From Akanthomyces muscarius (lineage: Eukaryota > Ascomycota > Sordariomycetes > Hypocreales > Cordycipitaceae): 64,000 bases of DNA. Shown here one piece after another: positions 46,541 to 56,821 of the stretch (its first letter is position 1; each line of letters begins with the position of its first letter). Position numbers and translations under genes: made by a program. The notes below the pieces were generated by a model. That model saw only the letters and a program-made list of their open reading frames with translations, searched no databases and was not told where the DNA came from. Location of the stretch: NCBI RefSeq assembly GCF_028009165.1, contig NC_079241.1, positions 6,448,001-6,512,000 of the forward strand, read 5' to 3'.

Positions 46541-47300
46541 TTTTTTTTTGAATTCTCGAAGCGATTCTTTCTTTCTGCAATGATGGATTGTTTCTCATGA
46601 TTTCTTACAAAGCACTTTCTGCATTGCCCTTGGCGTTGGAACTTGGCACTAGACACTCATTAATAATCTGCTTGTATACTAGCTATCAGAACCAATACAC
46701 AAAGTCTTGACAAAAAACTTTTCTCTTCTGAAACATGCTTGTGAATGTTGTAAATCATTGGTATAAGTGCTTGAGAGCTGATCAGTACATGCTATCGGCT
46801 CAATCTTTTTATACCACCAAAGCAGCAGCCGTCTAAAATGCTGCCTCTTCGACAGGCAAAAATAGCGAAACTTAATCTTAAAACCCTTCTTTTTCATTGT
46901 CAGTTTGCCGTTGCCCAGCACGAATGTGCCAGAAAAACACGCCGCTTAAATATATGCAGTGACTCATTATATCCTCCGTCTTTTGCTATTATATTCTCTA
47001 TTTCATCAATATTTCCCATTTTCTCATTCTTTCTTATCTCCTTCTCCTTATTAGGTCTTTTATTTACCCTGTTCTTCTTATTCTGTCTTTTTTCGCTACC
47101 TCGATGCTCAGCACAGAGTGGCGTAATGGCTCACGTGATCTGGCGTTTGACCGGCTAGCGTTGTTGCCTGACCGGGCGCGTTCCAACGCGTTATCCCACA
47201 ACAACGGCTGATTAATTCAAACAGGCAACCTCTTTGGCCATTTCACGGTCTCAGCTCTGCTTGTCAACGATACAAGCTCACACACACATACTTGTACGAC
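46541..47300. other. Spacer and RAD51 promoter
   Basis: 760 bp. The first part is AT-rich 3' UTR of the small heat-shock gene. A long pyrimidine tract (46975-47100) precedes RAD51, with CACGTG at 47132-47137 and an MCB (ACGCGT) at 47186-47191. No supported coding sequence. Confidence 0.6.
47186..47191 (+). promoter_or_regulatory. MluI cell-cycle box upstream of RAD51
   Basis: ACGCGT (in CCAACGCGTTAT), 110 bases before the RAD51 ATG, with a half-match GCGCGTT at 47176-47182. MBF binds ACGCGT in yeasts to drive G1/S expression of replication and repair genes. Confidence 0.5.
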
Positions 47301-48468
47301 ATGGCTGATGAGTATGATGAAATCCAAGCGCCTGAGGAGAGCCAAATGGGCGGCGGCCCCGGAGCTCCTACTCCCCTCAGTGCACTCGAGGTATGTCCCT
47401 CTAACGGCAGCGACTCGCTTTAAGGGCGGCTTGGAAGTTACTGACCGTCGATCGACAGGGAATTGCTGGATTGACGAAGCGAGATATTCAACTGGTCATC
47501 GACGGTGGCTTCAACACTGTCGAGGCCGTGGCCTATACCCCGCGCCGAACGCTGGAGCAGATCAAGGGCATTTCGGAGCAGAAAGCTACCAAGATTCTTG
47601 GTGAAGGTAAATGGTGCAGAAATCATCTGCGCATATTCGATACTAACAGTGCGCAGCCTCGAAGCTTGTGCCCATGGGCTTTACCACTGCGACAGAGATG
47701 CACCAGCGACGAAGCGAGCTCATCTCCATCACCACGGGCTCCAAGAACCTCGACACACTTCTCGCCGGTGGTATCGAGACCGGTTCAGTCACCGAGCTTT
47801 TTGGCGAGTTCCGTACCGGAAAGAGTCAGATTTGCCACACCCTGGCCGTGACCTGCCAGCTACCCTTTGACATGGGCGGTGGCGAGGGCAAGTGCCTCTA
47901 CATTGACACCGAGGGCACGTTCCGTCCCGTCCGCCTGCTCGCCGTTGCCAACCGCTTCGGCCTCTCTGGGGAAGAGGTCCTCGACAACGTCGCCTACGCG
48001 CGCGCCTACAACTCGGACCATCAGCTGCAGCTGCTGAACCAGGCCGCTGCCATGATGTGCGAGACGCGCTTCTCCCTCCTCATCGTCGACAGCGCCACGG
48101 CGCTCTACCGCACAGATTTCTGCGGCCGCGGCGAGCTGTCCAACCGCCAGACGCACCTGGCCAAGTTTATGCGCACGCTGCAGCGCCTGGCGGACGAGTT
48201 TGGCGTGGCCGTCGTCATCACGAACCAGGTCGTGGCGCAGGTGGACGGCGGTCCTAGCGCCATGTTCAACCCGGACCCGAAGAAGCCGATTGGCGGCAAC
48301 ATTATTGCGCACGCCAGCACGACGAGAATCAGCTTGAAAAAGGGCCGCGCAGAGACGCGTATTGCCAAAATTTACGACAGTCCCTGTTTGCCAGAGAGCG
48401 ACACCTTGTTTGCCATTGGCGAGGATGGTATTGGCGATCCTGCACCCAAGGATATGGATAAAGACTAA
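47301..48468 (+). CDS. RAD51: RAD51 recombinase
   Basis: Three exons (47301-47390, 47459-47606, 47657-48468) give 349 residues. The N-terminal domain contains the helix-hairpin-helix region ([33 protein letters not shown]). The RecA core has Walker A GEFRTGKS at 129-136 and Walker B LLIVDS with D224; both positions are close to those of human RAD51. DNA-loop and C-terminal sequences ([37 protein letters not shown]) are present. The protein coats single-stranded DNA and performs strand exchange in homologous recombination. The GEFRTGKS form rules out DMC1 only weakly, but the sequence after Walker A and the short acidic N-terminus ([15 protein letters not shown]) fit RAD51. The introns are 68 and 50 nt. 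An MCB box lies upstream. Confidence 0.95.
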
Positions 48469-48966
48469 ATGGCGACGTGTTCGCTATAATGTGCTATTAA
48501 CATTTTGCATTGCTTGCTGGCGTCGGCCGTTATACTTTCTTTGGGCTTTTGCAATTTCTTCTAGACGTCATTGGGGGATTCGCATTAGATTTGATGATAG
48601 AAGGCTTCTTTGCAGATTTTAATGATGATTTAATAATGAAAGCGATACTTCATATTGGTATTAAAATTCTTATGCCCTCGTGAAACGTTGAAATCACTGG
48701 ACTACAGTTGGTGGTACGTACCTGAGCTACCTGAGCTCCACAGAAATCAGCGCCTACATGGAGCGCCGCAGGTGAAATTCTGCCCCAGAGCAACCTCCAA
48801 CAACAGAGCTCCCAAAAAAGCAGCTTTGCGCCCGCCGACACCAATTCACATCACCAAACGCTCTGCATCGCCCGGCCTCGCGAGCCATCAAACCGCTACC
48901 TCAACCTCTACTTAATACACCCCTGGGACGCACGTCGCATGCGCTCCTAGAGCTCCAGGAGGCGAG
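48469..48966. other. Tandem spacer between RAD51 and NUP120
   Basis: About 500 bp: AT-rich RAD51 3' region to about 48690, then the NUP120 promoter, containing a repeated ACCTGAGCT at 48719-48737. No coding sequence seen. Confidence 0.6.
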
Positions 48967-51900
48967 ATGGATTCGGGCGACACGCAGCATCTCTTTAAAG
49001 AGACGCGTTTGAACCTCGAGCCTCCCGCCGCGGCGTCCGTCGTCACGATCCGCGTGCCGTCTCTATCTGGCAGTAGCAGCGCGCGCAACAGCAGCAAGAC
49101 CGATGGCGCGGCCGAGGACGAGACGGCCTTTCGCCGCAGGAACCTGGCGACGTCGACGTCCATCTACCACCGCGAGTGGCACGACACGCCGCGCAACTTT
49201 CTCTGGCGCGTCCTCGAGGACGGCCACCTGCTGAGCGTGCGTGCCGCCGACGTCTGCCGCCACGGCAGGGCCGCCGATGCCCCGCTCGTCCTCGACTTTC
49301 ACTTTGCGGTGCCCATCCAGCCGGGCTGCGTCGCCCTCGCCGACCCGCAGGAGCACGATGCGCTCTGCCTCTTCGTCCTCGACACCTCATCGCATCTCTA
49401 CACGTTTACGCTGCGGCCCGACCACTTCCGCAAGCGGACGGCCGTCGACGCGGGCCTATCCGACCTGGCCAAGGTGCAGGCCCCGGCGGGCTTGGGCTTC
49501 AAGTACCCGCATCGCATGGTGGCCGTGTCGGCCAATACTCTGCTGGTGACGGTCAACGATGGCGGCATGATTCGTCTGGACAGGAATCAAGGCGATGATG
49601 GTATGTTTTTTTCCCCTGTGCTTTGGACAGCTCTTCAAGGGATTACGAGCTAACATGATGTAGGCGGGGTCTGGAAGGAGACTTTTTTCAACGTTCAAGG
49701 ATGGAAGCAAAATCTCCGAAGCTTGCTGCCTTTCCAGGGCAACCACACAATCCGATACGGCCGCACCAGCATGGAATATAGCGCTGCCACTGCCGTCCAG
49801 GTGACGGATCTGGGGCTGGATGGCTGCCTGTTTGCGATTACCGTTTGTCTCGACCATCGCATCCGCATATGGAACATCCAGGATGGACAAATCTTATTCA
49901 CAGGAGATTTGCTTGGTGCTGATAGAACGCCACAGGAGATTGGCAAATGGACTCTGGATCCTTCTCACACCAACCTTGTACAGCTGGTTGGACGCAGCGC
50001 GGGACAGAGAATATGTGCCACATACTCACCCATCGGGCCGGGCGAATTCAAGTTTTGGAAGATCGTTGCTAAAGGGCCTCATACGCTTACCTTGGAGGAC
50101 CTTTTCCCCAAACTTACCCTCATCCCCGAGACGCCTTCATCGTCAGATATATGGACACTGGCGGACTTTGTGCTTACATCGCCCGAGGATGGCAGTATCA
50201 GCCTTTGGACATTATGGAAGAACAACATGACTTATCGAGTTCAGCGGCTTGACCTGGATAGAACAAACATGTCGCAGGTCTGGCAGCGGGGCTGGGAAGG
50301 CGTTCATTCGGAGACTGGCTTGTTGACTGCTGAAACTTCTGGGCCCTGGGACCCCCAAGATGTCACGGAAAAGTGGCTGCAATTAATTCTCAAGCCCGGA
50401 AGGTTCACAAAAGCCACACTCGAAGTGGCTCTCTCCATCTACGAGCGCGGTCTTGGCAAGGCCAGAGAAGGAAACAAGGGACGTGGTCTGGCCGAATCTA
50501 TTTGCTCAGTGCTCGGTGCTGCGGCATCGTTGGAGAGGGGTGCTGCTGGTGCCATGGACTATGAGCAGTTCAGATCGTCGAGCGAAAGTCAGTGGCGCCG
50601 TTTCTACAGACTGCTTATCGAATTGGATAAGCAACGCGGCGAAGCCATCAGCCTGGCTTTCGATCCCGAGTCTGATATTGCCTGGGTTGTCTGCGCCGAT
50701 CTCGTTTCCGCTATAAGAGAGTGCAGCGATTTGGAGCGCATTTACCACAACCTCAACACCCCTGAGCAGGACAGGCAACAAGAAGCAGCCCTCATCAACT
50801 CGGCGCTGTCGTTTGTCGATGGATTCTCGGACAGCTATCTCCAGCTCTGCAACGCTGCCCTTCGACCAGAACTGTTTGAACAGTCCCAGAAGACGGATCT
50901 GGAGCGCATCCAGTATTTCTCCGACAAGGCTGGATTCTGGAGAGGCATCACCGACGAGGACTGCACGCAAATCGTCGACGTTCTTGGTCCAAACTTCAAT
51001 GTGGTCACAGATGGTCTATACAGTGAGGTTCTCGATCTATTCACAACCCCTGTCGCGATGAGGAGCCGGAAGCTTAACAATCCCGTCACCGAATTTGGCC
51101 GAAAGCTGCTCATGGCTGCCACACAAGACTGCTTGACGATGCAATGGAACGTGTGCTTCAGCCAGCTCATCCTTCTTGTTCATATGGAGTTTGAGTTTGA
51201 CAACGAGGAAGATGCTCTTCACCACCGTGTAGATGTCGGCAACGTGTTCCGAAGCTTAGTCGCTGCTCTACGCCGCTTAGCGCTGCTGAGGCACCTGTCT
51301 CAAACAGAGCTGTCTGTGCCTCTGTTCAAGCCAGAGAAGGGTGTCTCGCCCAAGAAGAGCGGCGATGAGACGCAGGTTGTCACAGCGCTCGAAGCCAACG
51401 TTGGCCACCTGCTTGGTTTCAACAGCAAGAATGAGGTTCTCAGCAAGAGCATCACCGAGATGGTGGCCTCCCTGTGCGCCTCGGATAGCGATATCGAAGT
51501 CTCGCCGGCTCTGATCCAGTGCTCGCTCATTAAGAGGCAACGGGCCGATCTGGCTAGCGCCATGACCCCATACTGCAACGAAGATCCATTTTCAGTATAT
51601 GTCCAGGGTCGTGTCCATCTGGCCCTAAAGGACTATAGCAATGCCGCACACTGCTTTAGAAAGGCTGCCGTCGGAATGAGTAAGTCTACCAAACATAACC
51701 AGGCGTTTGTGTGCGTACTGACGATCCCAGGTAACGAACATGCCGCACTTGATCGCCACAGCAGTGGCCTGCTCGACGAAACCGAATGGGCGCTACTCAA
51801 CAGCGGTCTGCCCCGCTACTACTCGCACATTGTGGCTCTCTACGATAGCGAAAAGGCTTACTCGTACGTCGTCGAGTTTGCACGCCTGGCAATGCAATTT

Positions 51901-52575
51901 ACCTCTGCACGTCCCGACGGCGGCTCGGTCAAAGCCGAGATGCTCACGCGGCAATTTAGCGCTTCGCTCGCCACCTGCCAGTTTGAGCTTGCCCACACCA
52001 CTCTCCTCTCCATCAAGGACCAGGCGCTCCGCTCCTCGAGCCTGCGCCTCCTCGTCGACAAGATGTGCGAGACTGGCCATAACAGCGAGCTCGTGGCGCT
52101 GCCCTTTCCCGGCTTGCAGCAAGAGGTGGACGAGTTCCTGGCCAAGCGCTGCCGCCACGCCATCGACGTGGCGCACGGCAGCGGCGGCGCGCACTACCAC
52201 CAGGTTCTGTACGCGTGGCGCATCAAGCGTCAGAACATGCGCGGCGCCGCGTGGGTGCTCCTCGACCGCATCCAGAAGCTCAAGCTCGCGGGCGAGGCGG
52301 ACAGGATCACCGGCGACGACGTGCTTGACACGCCCGTGACGCGGCAGTACCTGCTGCTGATCAACGCTCTGAGCTGCGTCGACCCCAAGCAGGCCTGGGT
52401 CTTTGACGAGGGCGTCGTGGGCGCCACCGACGAGGCCACGGGGCTGCCGCAGAAGCGCACCGTCGTCTCGCTGGCGGACGTGCGCAAGCAGTACCAGGAT
52501 GAACTGGACAGGATCGCGGCGATTCAGAATAACCAGTTTGGATTCTCGGCGGACGATGTCATGGATCTTGCATAA
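48967..52575 (+). CDS. NUP120: Nucleoporin Nup120/Nup160, Y-complex scaffold
   Basis: Three exons (48967-49600, 49664-51679, 51731-52575) give 1164 residues. The N-terminal half resembles the Nup120/160 beta-propeller (IYHREWHDTPRNFLWRVLEDGHLLSV, DLGLDGCLFAITVCLDHRIRIWNIQDG). The rest is alpha-helical solenoid (FRKAAVGM, ALLNSGLPRYYSHIVALYDSEKAYSYVVEFARLAM), ending near QFGFSADDVMDLA. It is a structural subunit of the Y-complex that coats the nuclear pore and aids mRNA export. The last intron (51680-51730, GTAAGT donor, CTGAC branch, CCCAG acceptor) is 51 nt, a multiple of three, without an in-frame stop, so unspliced mRNA would simply add 17 residues. I chose splicing because all three signals are present and the added residues look unlike the flanks. 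Confidence 0.9.
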
Positions 52576-53020
52576 AGGGAGGAATGCGTTTGTAAACTCG
52601 GGAGGAGCAAAAAGGCGACCAACATAATGGATCTTGTGGGTTTGTAGATTAACAATTTTAGCTTCTTTTGCGTTTGATTTGCGTTTTTGACGCCGGATAG
52701 GTAGTTTTTTTTACATCAACTTGCAACACTGGAAATGAAAGTGAAACGACACTGTTTTATCTTGTGCACGGTGCCGTTTTCGATTGCTCTTGTGCAGTGA
52801 ATGGTTGTGTTGGTTTTATATGTCTTTATCTAGGGATATATTGGATCAAAAATGGACATTGATCGGTTCCCTGTCCCCATATAGCCCCCCAATAACGCCA
52901 GTACGTATGCTAAGCAAGCAGAACTAAAAGAAGAAGAAAGAGAAGAAAGGCTAGAAGTGATCAGAACATTAAAGATATGGCAAGGCGAAAGAGGCTTTCG
53001 ACTTGGCGGGTCTACGCCGT
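52576..53020. other. Convergent 3' spacer between NUP120 and VPS26
   Basis: AT-rich 445 bp, probable 3' UTRs and poly(A) regions of both genes. No coding sequence seen. Confidence 0.65.
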
Positions 53021-54173
53021 TTACCCGGCCATTGTGGCCGCGTTCTCGGGTGGAGGGGCGGCCAGGGCGTGGCTATTCTGAGACTCGACTTGTTGGTCGG
53101 GGGCCTGGCGGTAGAGGATGATTTCGGATTGCTTAAAGTACCGGCGAGCGTCTGCAGGACATGTCAGTATTTTGCCAGGGAAGGCTCGAGGTATGACGCT
53201 TACCTTCGTCGATGAGGACGAGGCTGAGGTAATACCGCGTGGAAAACTTCTTGTTGACGTCGCGGAACGTGGGCGTGAGGTCGAAGCCGCCGAGGAAGAG
53301 GCGGATGGGGATGGTCTCGCCGCGCGAGGGCGAGCCGTCCATGATTTCGAAGCGGACGAGCGTCTCGCTCTCGTTGTACTGGTTGGGGGCGGCGCCGGTG
53401 GTCTCGCGCCGGATTATGGACAGCTCCATGTGCTTGATCTTGAGGCGGACGAGCAAAAAGTAGATGCGGCCGACGATGACGTCCTTGAGGTGGTACCTGG
53501 ACTTGCTGTACTCGAACTCAATGTGCAGGCAGTCCTCGATGCCAACGTCCATCTTGATGCTGCTGTTGATCTCGGGCGGGACGCGGTAGCTGTAGACCCA
53601 AATGTCCTTTTCGCGGATGACGTCGGCCATGCGGCGCGAGACGGTGACGCGGACAAAGTAGCGCAGCTTGACGTTGATGCCGTTGTACGACTCGTACTGC
53701 TTCTCAACGTTTTTGAAGTTGAAGTCGAACGTCTGCGGGTGCTGCAGCTCGCCGGGGGCGGCGAGCTCCTGGTTGAGGGAGAGGAATTCGTAGTGGTTGC
53801 CGCGGTCGAAGAACATTTCTACAGAGATGTCTTGTCAGTATCGTGGCAAAGAGTAGCGCACCATTTCCGCAAGAGTCTGGCCGCGGTGCAGGCATGGCAG
53901 GCATGGCAGCACGGCCAAAACTCGCCGAGGCCGGGTTGCCCGCCCATTCGCCGTACCTATCGTGCCAATGAATTGCACCTTGATGCCGGTGTGCTCGAGG
54001 CGCTTGCCGTCCTTGGGCCGAACCGTCACGCCACCCTTGACCGACTCGCCGTCCATGTACAGCGGCGCCTTTTCGCGGCGGTTCTTGTCGAGCTTGACGT
54101 CGACCATGGACCGGTCGTCGGCGGCGTCGAGGACGACGTCAATGTCGACGGGCGTTGAAAAAAAGTACGACAT
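53021..54173 (-). CDS. VPS26: Retromer subunit Vps26
   Basis: Three exons (54173-53957, 53818-53204, 53151-53021) give 320 residues, close to human VPS26A. The start is MSYFFSTPVDIDVVLDAADDRS, preceded by ATG 54173-54171. The protein is an arrestin-like two-lobe fold: GKRLEHTGIKVQFIGTIEMFFDRGNHYEF in the N-lobe, then FDFNFKNVEKQYESYNGINVKLRYFVRVTV and a C-lobe ending in TRYYLSLVLIDEDARRYFKQSEIILYR. The introns (138 and 52 nt) were placed from the conserved sequence across each junction, for example GTIEMFF and VLIDEDARRYFK. Vps26 joins Vps35 and Vps29 in the retromer, which recycles receptors from endosomes to the Golgi. It shares a divergent promoter with RPL9. Confidence 0.95.
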
Positions 54174-55004
54174 TTTGCTTGGATGAGGACAAAATATCAC
54201 ATGCGCCGCCGCGAGGGAAAGAAAAAAAGACTACCCAGGGATTGTTGAGCTGCAAGTCGTCGATGGGTCGGCCGTACCTGAGGGAGCTCGGAGGGGCGGG
54301 AGGTGTAGAGGTGCCTGGAGGGACGTTGTCGTTCGTTGGAGGCTGCGGCTACTGCTGCTGTGGAGCCTCGGGGGGAGAGCTGACGTATGGTTGGGCTGGC
54401 ACTAATACTGGCATGCGCAAATGACTTGGAGAATGAGAACAAGGACAGCATCTCTGATGACAGTCTGCATTGATGCTGATGTAGACATCTACTGGACATT
54501 CGCTGGCAGAATTGAGATGATTGCAATCATGTACGGATTTAAAAACCAGCATTTGCAGCCGCCTGACGACATGGCCCTGAGCCGCAACATCTTTGGCTGG
54601 AAACAGACTTGTCACCATAACATCCCTCGGCCAAATTACGATACCATAGTGTAAAATACAATGAGTGGTTATGGGAATCGCTTTCATTTTACCCTCAACC
54701 ATCTCATCCATCACCGCGCTCAGTTTGGTCTGATCATCCTGAGTTCGAGATCACGTGTTTTGTCACGCCCCGCCGCTAGCCCCCCAGCCGACCGACCGTC
54801 TTTTTTCATCGCCAAATGCTCAGCGGGGCGCCGCCGCCCGGGAAAAGGTCGGCACTCCCGACTTTTCGGCCCTCACGTGCACCGAGCCCTAGAACTTTTC
54901 TACCCACAACGATTTCGCTAAACATTTCGTTGTGTGTTCCCGCCCGCCCAGCCTCTAGATACCCTCAACCTCACGCCCATTCCACCCCATCAAATACCGG
55001 CAGG
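54174..55004. promoter_or_regulatory. Divergent promoter between VPS26 and RPL9
   Basis: 831 bp between two diverging starts. On the RPL9 side it has CACGTG at 54752-54757 and 54874-54879, the second followed five bases later by AGCCCTAG (54885-54892), then a pyrimidine-rich leader. Confidence 0.6.
54874..54892 (+). promoter_or_regulatory. Cbf1-type CACGTG with adjacent Tbf1-like site in the RPL9 promoter
   Basis: CACGTG (54874-54879) and AGCCCTAG (54885-54892), 113-131 bases upstream of the RPL9 start codon. Tbf1 recognises ARCCCTAA-like sequence, so the last base differs. In Candida albicans, ribosomal protein genes use Cbf1 and Tbf1 together. Match by eye only. Confidence 0.4.
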
Positions 55005-56100
55005 ATGAAGTACATTCATTCCCAGGAGCTTCTGGAGATCCCCCAGGGTGGTATGTGAACGAATTGCCAAATTGTCATCCTTGGAACCGGCGCCGGAGGA
55101 AAGCTTGGACGACTAGGACGAAGACGAGAAGAAAAGTTTGAGATGTATATCGGAAAGACGATTTCGTGCTCGACAACACCGCCGACTAGCCACGACGAAT
55201 GCCCGCTTGGCTCTCTACGATTATACTCGGAGAAATTGTCGACAAATTCACTGTTGGGATAGAAATTTTTGCGACCATGGCTACGGAGGCGCAACATCTC
55301 AAACTTTCAACCTCGCTCTCGTCCTCGTCTACCGCTGCCCACCGCCCGGAACCGAGATGAACAATCACCGGATTGCGTAAACTGCTTTACTGACTCTTCC
55401 CGCGCGTTACAGTCAAGGTCGCCATCAAGACCCGCATCGTCACCGTCGAGGGTCCCCGCGGCAAGCTCGTCAAGAACCTCGGCCATCTCGCCGTCAACTT
55501 TGGCCTACCTACCAAGAACACCATCTCCATCGAGATCCACCACGGCAACCGCAAGAATGTCGCCACCCTGCGAACCGTCAAGTCCATCATCAACAACATG
55601 ATCACTGGTGTCACAAAGGGCTTCAAGTACAAGATGCGCTACGTCTACGCGCATTTCCCCATCAACGTCAACGTCGACAAGGCCAAGGACACTGGCCTCT
55701 GGGAGGTTGAGATCCGCAACTTCATCGGCGAGAAGATCGTCCGCCGCGTGGTCATGGCCGAGGGCGTCGACGTCGCCATCTCGTCTACGCAAAAGGACGA
55801 GCTCGTCCTCTCTGGCAACTCGATCGAGAACGTCTCGCAAAGTGCTGCCGATATTCAGCAGATCTGCAAGGTCCGCAACAAGGATATCCGAAAGGTACGA
55901 TTTTATTCATATTTTGGGGCCGAGCAAGACATGGTTCAATTCAAGTCGGTTTTCTTTTTCACCGGAAGAAAATTATGGACAAGGAAATCCATCTCTTGCT
56001 CACTCGCCAATACGGCATTTGGAATCCTGTTCGCTAACAAAGTCACTAGTTCCTGGACGGTCTGTACGTTTCCGAGAAGGGCAACGTTGTCGAGGAGTAA
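55005..56100 (+). CDS. RPL9: 60S ribosomal protein L9 (uL6)
   Basis: Three exons (55005-55050, 55413-55894, 56050-56100) give 192 residues, the usual length. The first exon codes only MKYIHSQELLEIPQG; a 362-nt intron follows, long for this genome and typical of ribosomal protein genes. Exon 2 has the family core (VKVAIKTRIVTVEGPRGKL, NFGLPTKNTISIEIHHGNRKNVATLRTV, GFKYKMRYVYAHFPINV). The last exon gives FLDGLYVSEKGNVVEE. L9 sits at the base of the stalk near the GTPase-factor site of the large subunit. The long intron shows no box C/D pair of a snoRNA by eye. The second intron is 155 nt. Promoter has a CACGTG/Tbf1-like pair. Confidence 0.96.
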
Positions 56101-56821
56101 ATTATGGACACGGATTCTTGTTTCTTTTGCGTTTCTGGGTCTTACAGGAGAGGCGAAGGTTTACTTGCATGTCATGTAGCAAATGGGCTACATACAAAAA
56201 TACAAAAGCAAAACAAAATAATCTAACGTCTACTTTCACGTCTACATGATCTGTGTGCACGCGCCCGCGATGCGACGACGACGGCCACATGCGATTTGGA
56301 CGATGAGGAGTTGGTTGGGGTGCACTCAGAGCGACCAGTTTAATGGAGCATGTCAAGCATGTTGAATATATATACAAATGTCAACATTGAATACACAGCA
56401 CCATTCTTTAAACGAGGCAAAGCTCTAAATCCATTGGCTTCTTTCTTTCAAATTCTATCAGATCGTTCAAGTCATGTCCAAATGCAAAGGTATGTGCAGC
56501 AAAAGCAAATAGCAAAATATCAGCCAACTTCCCAATCTCATACCATATGTTCCATGGCATCATTGCAGTCTTTTTTTCCTCCGCATCCATAATTCATTCC
56601 AATTAAAACATCAAGTATAAACAATCAATCAATCCAACGCCCTTGTTCATTTGACAATGAACAAATAATATAAACCAAAATCAACGCATATGCCATGCAA
56701 CCCAACCGGGCCAGTTCAAGACTGAGCAAGGTGAGCAATGAATGTTCTCAATGTACAGTCGATTGGGATCCTGCGCCCTGCCTGCAAGCAGCGGTCACTG
56801 CTGTGAAGAAACACAGAAAGC
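56101..56821. other. Convergent 3' spacer between RPL9 and the Cys-rich surface protein gene
   Basis: AT-rich 720 bp; it includes an ATATATATAC stretch near 56365. Probable 3' UTRs of both genes. No coding sequence seen. Confidence 0.6.

Noticed and set aside
55051..55412. Possible snoRNA inside the long RPL9 intron
   Set aside because: I found no box C (RTGATGA) with a matching box D and terminal stem.
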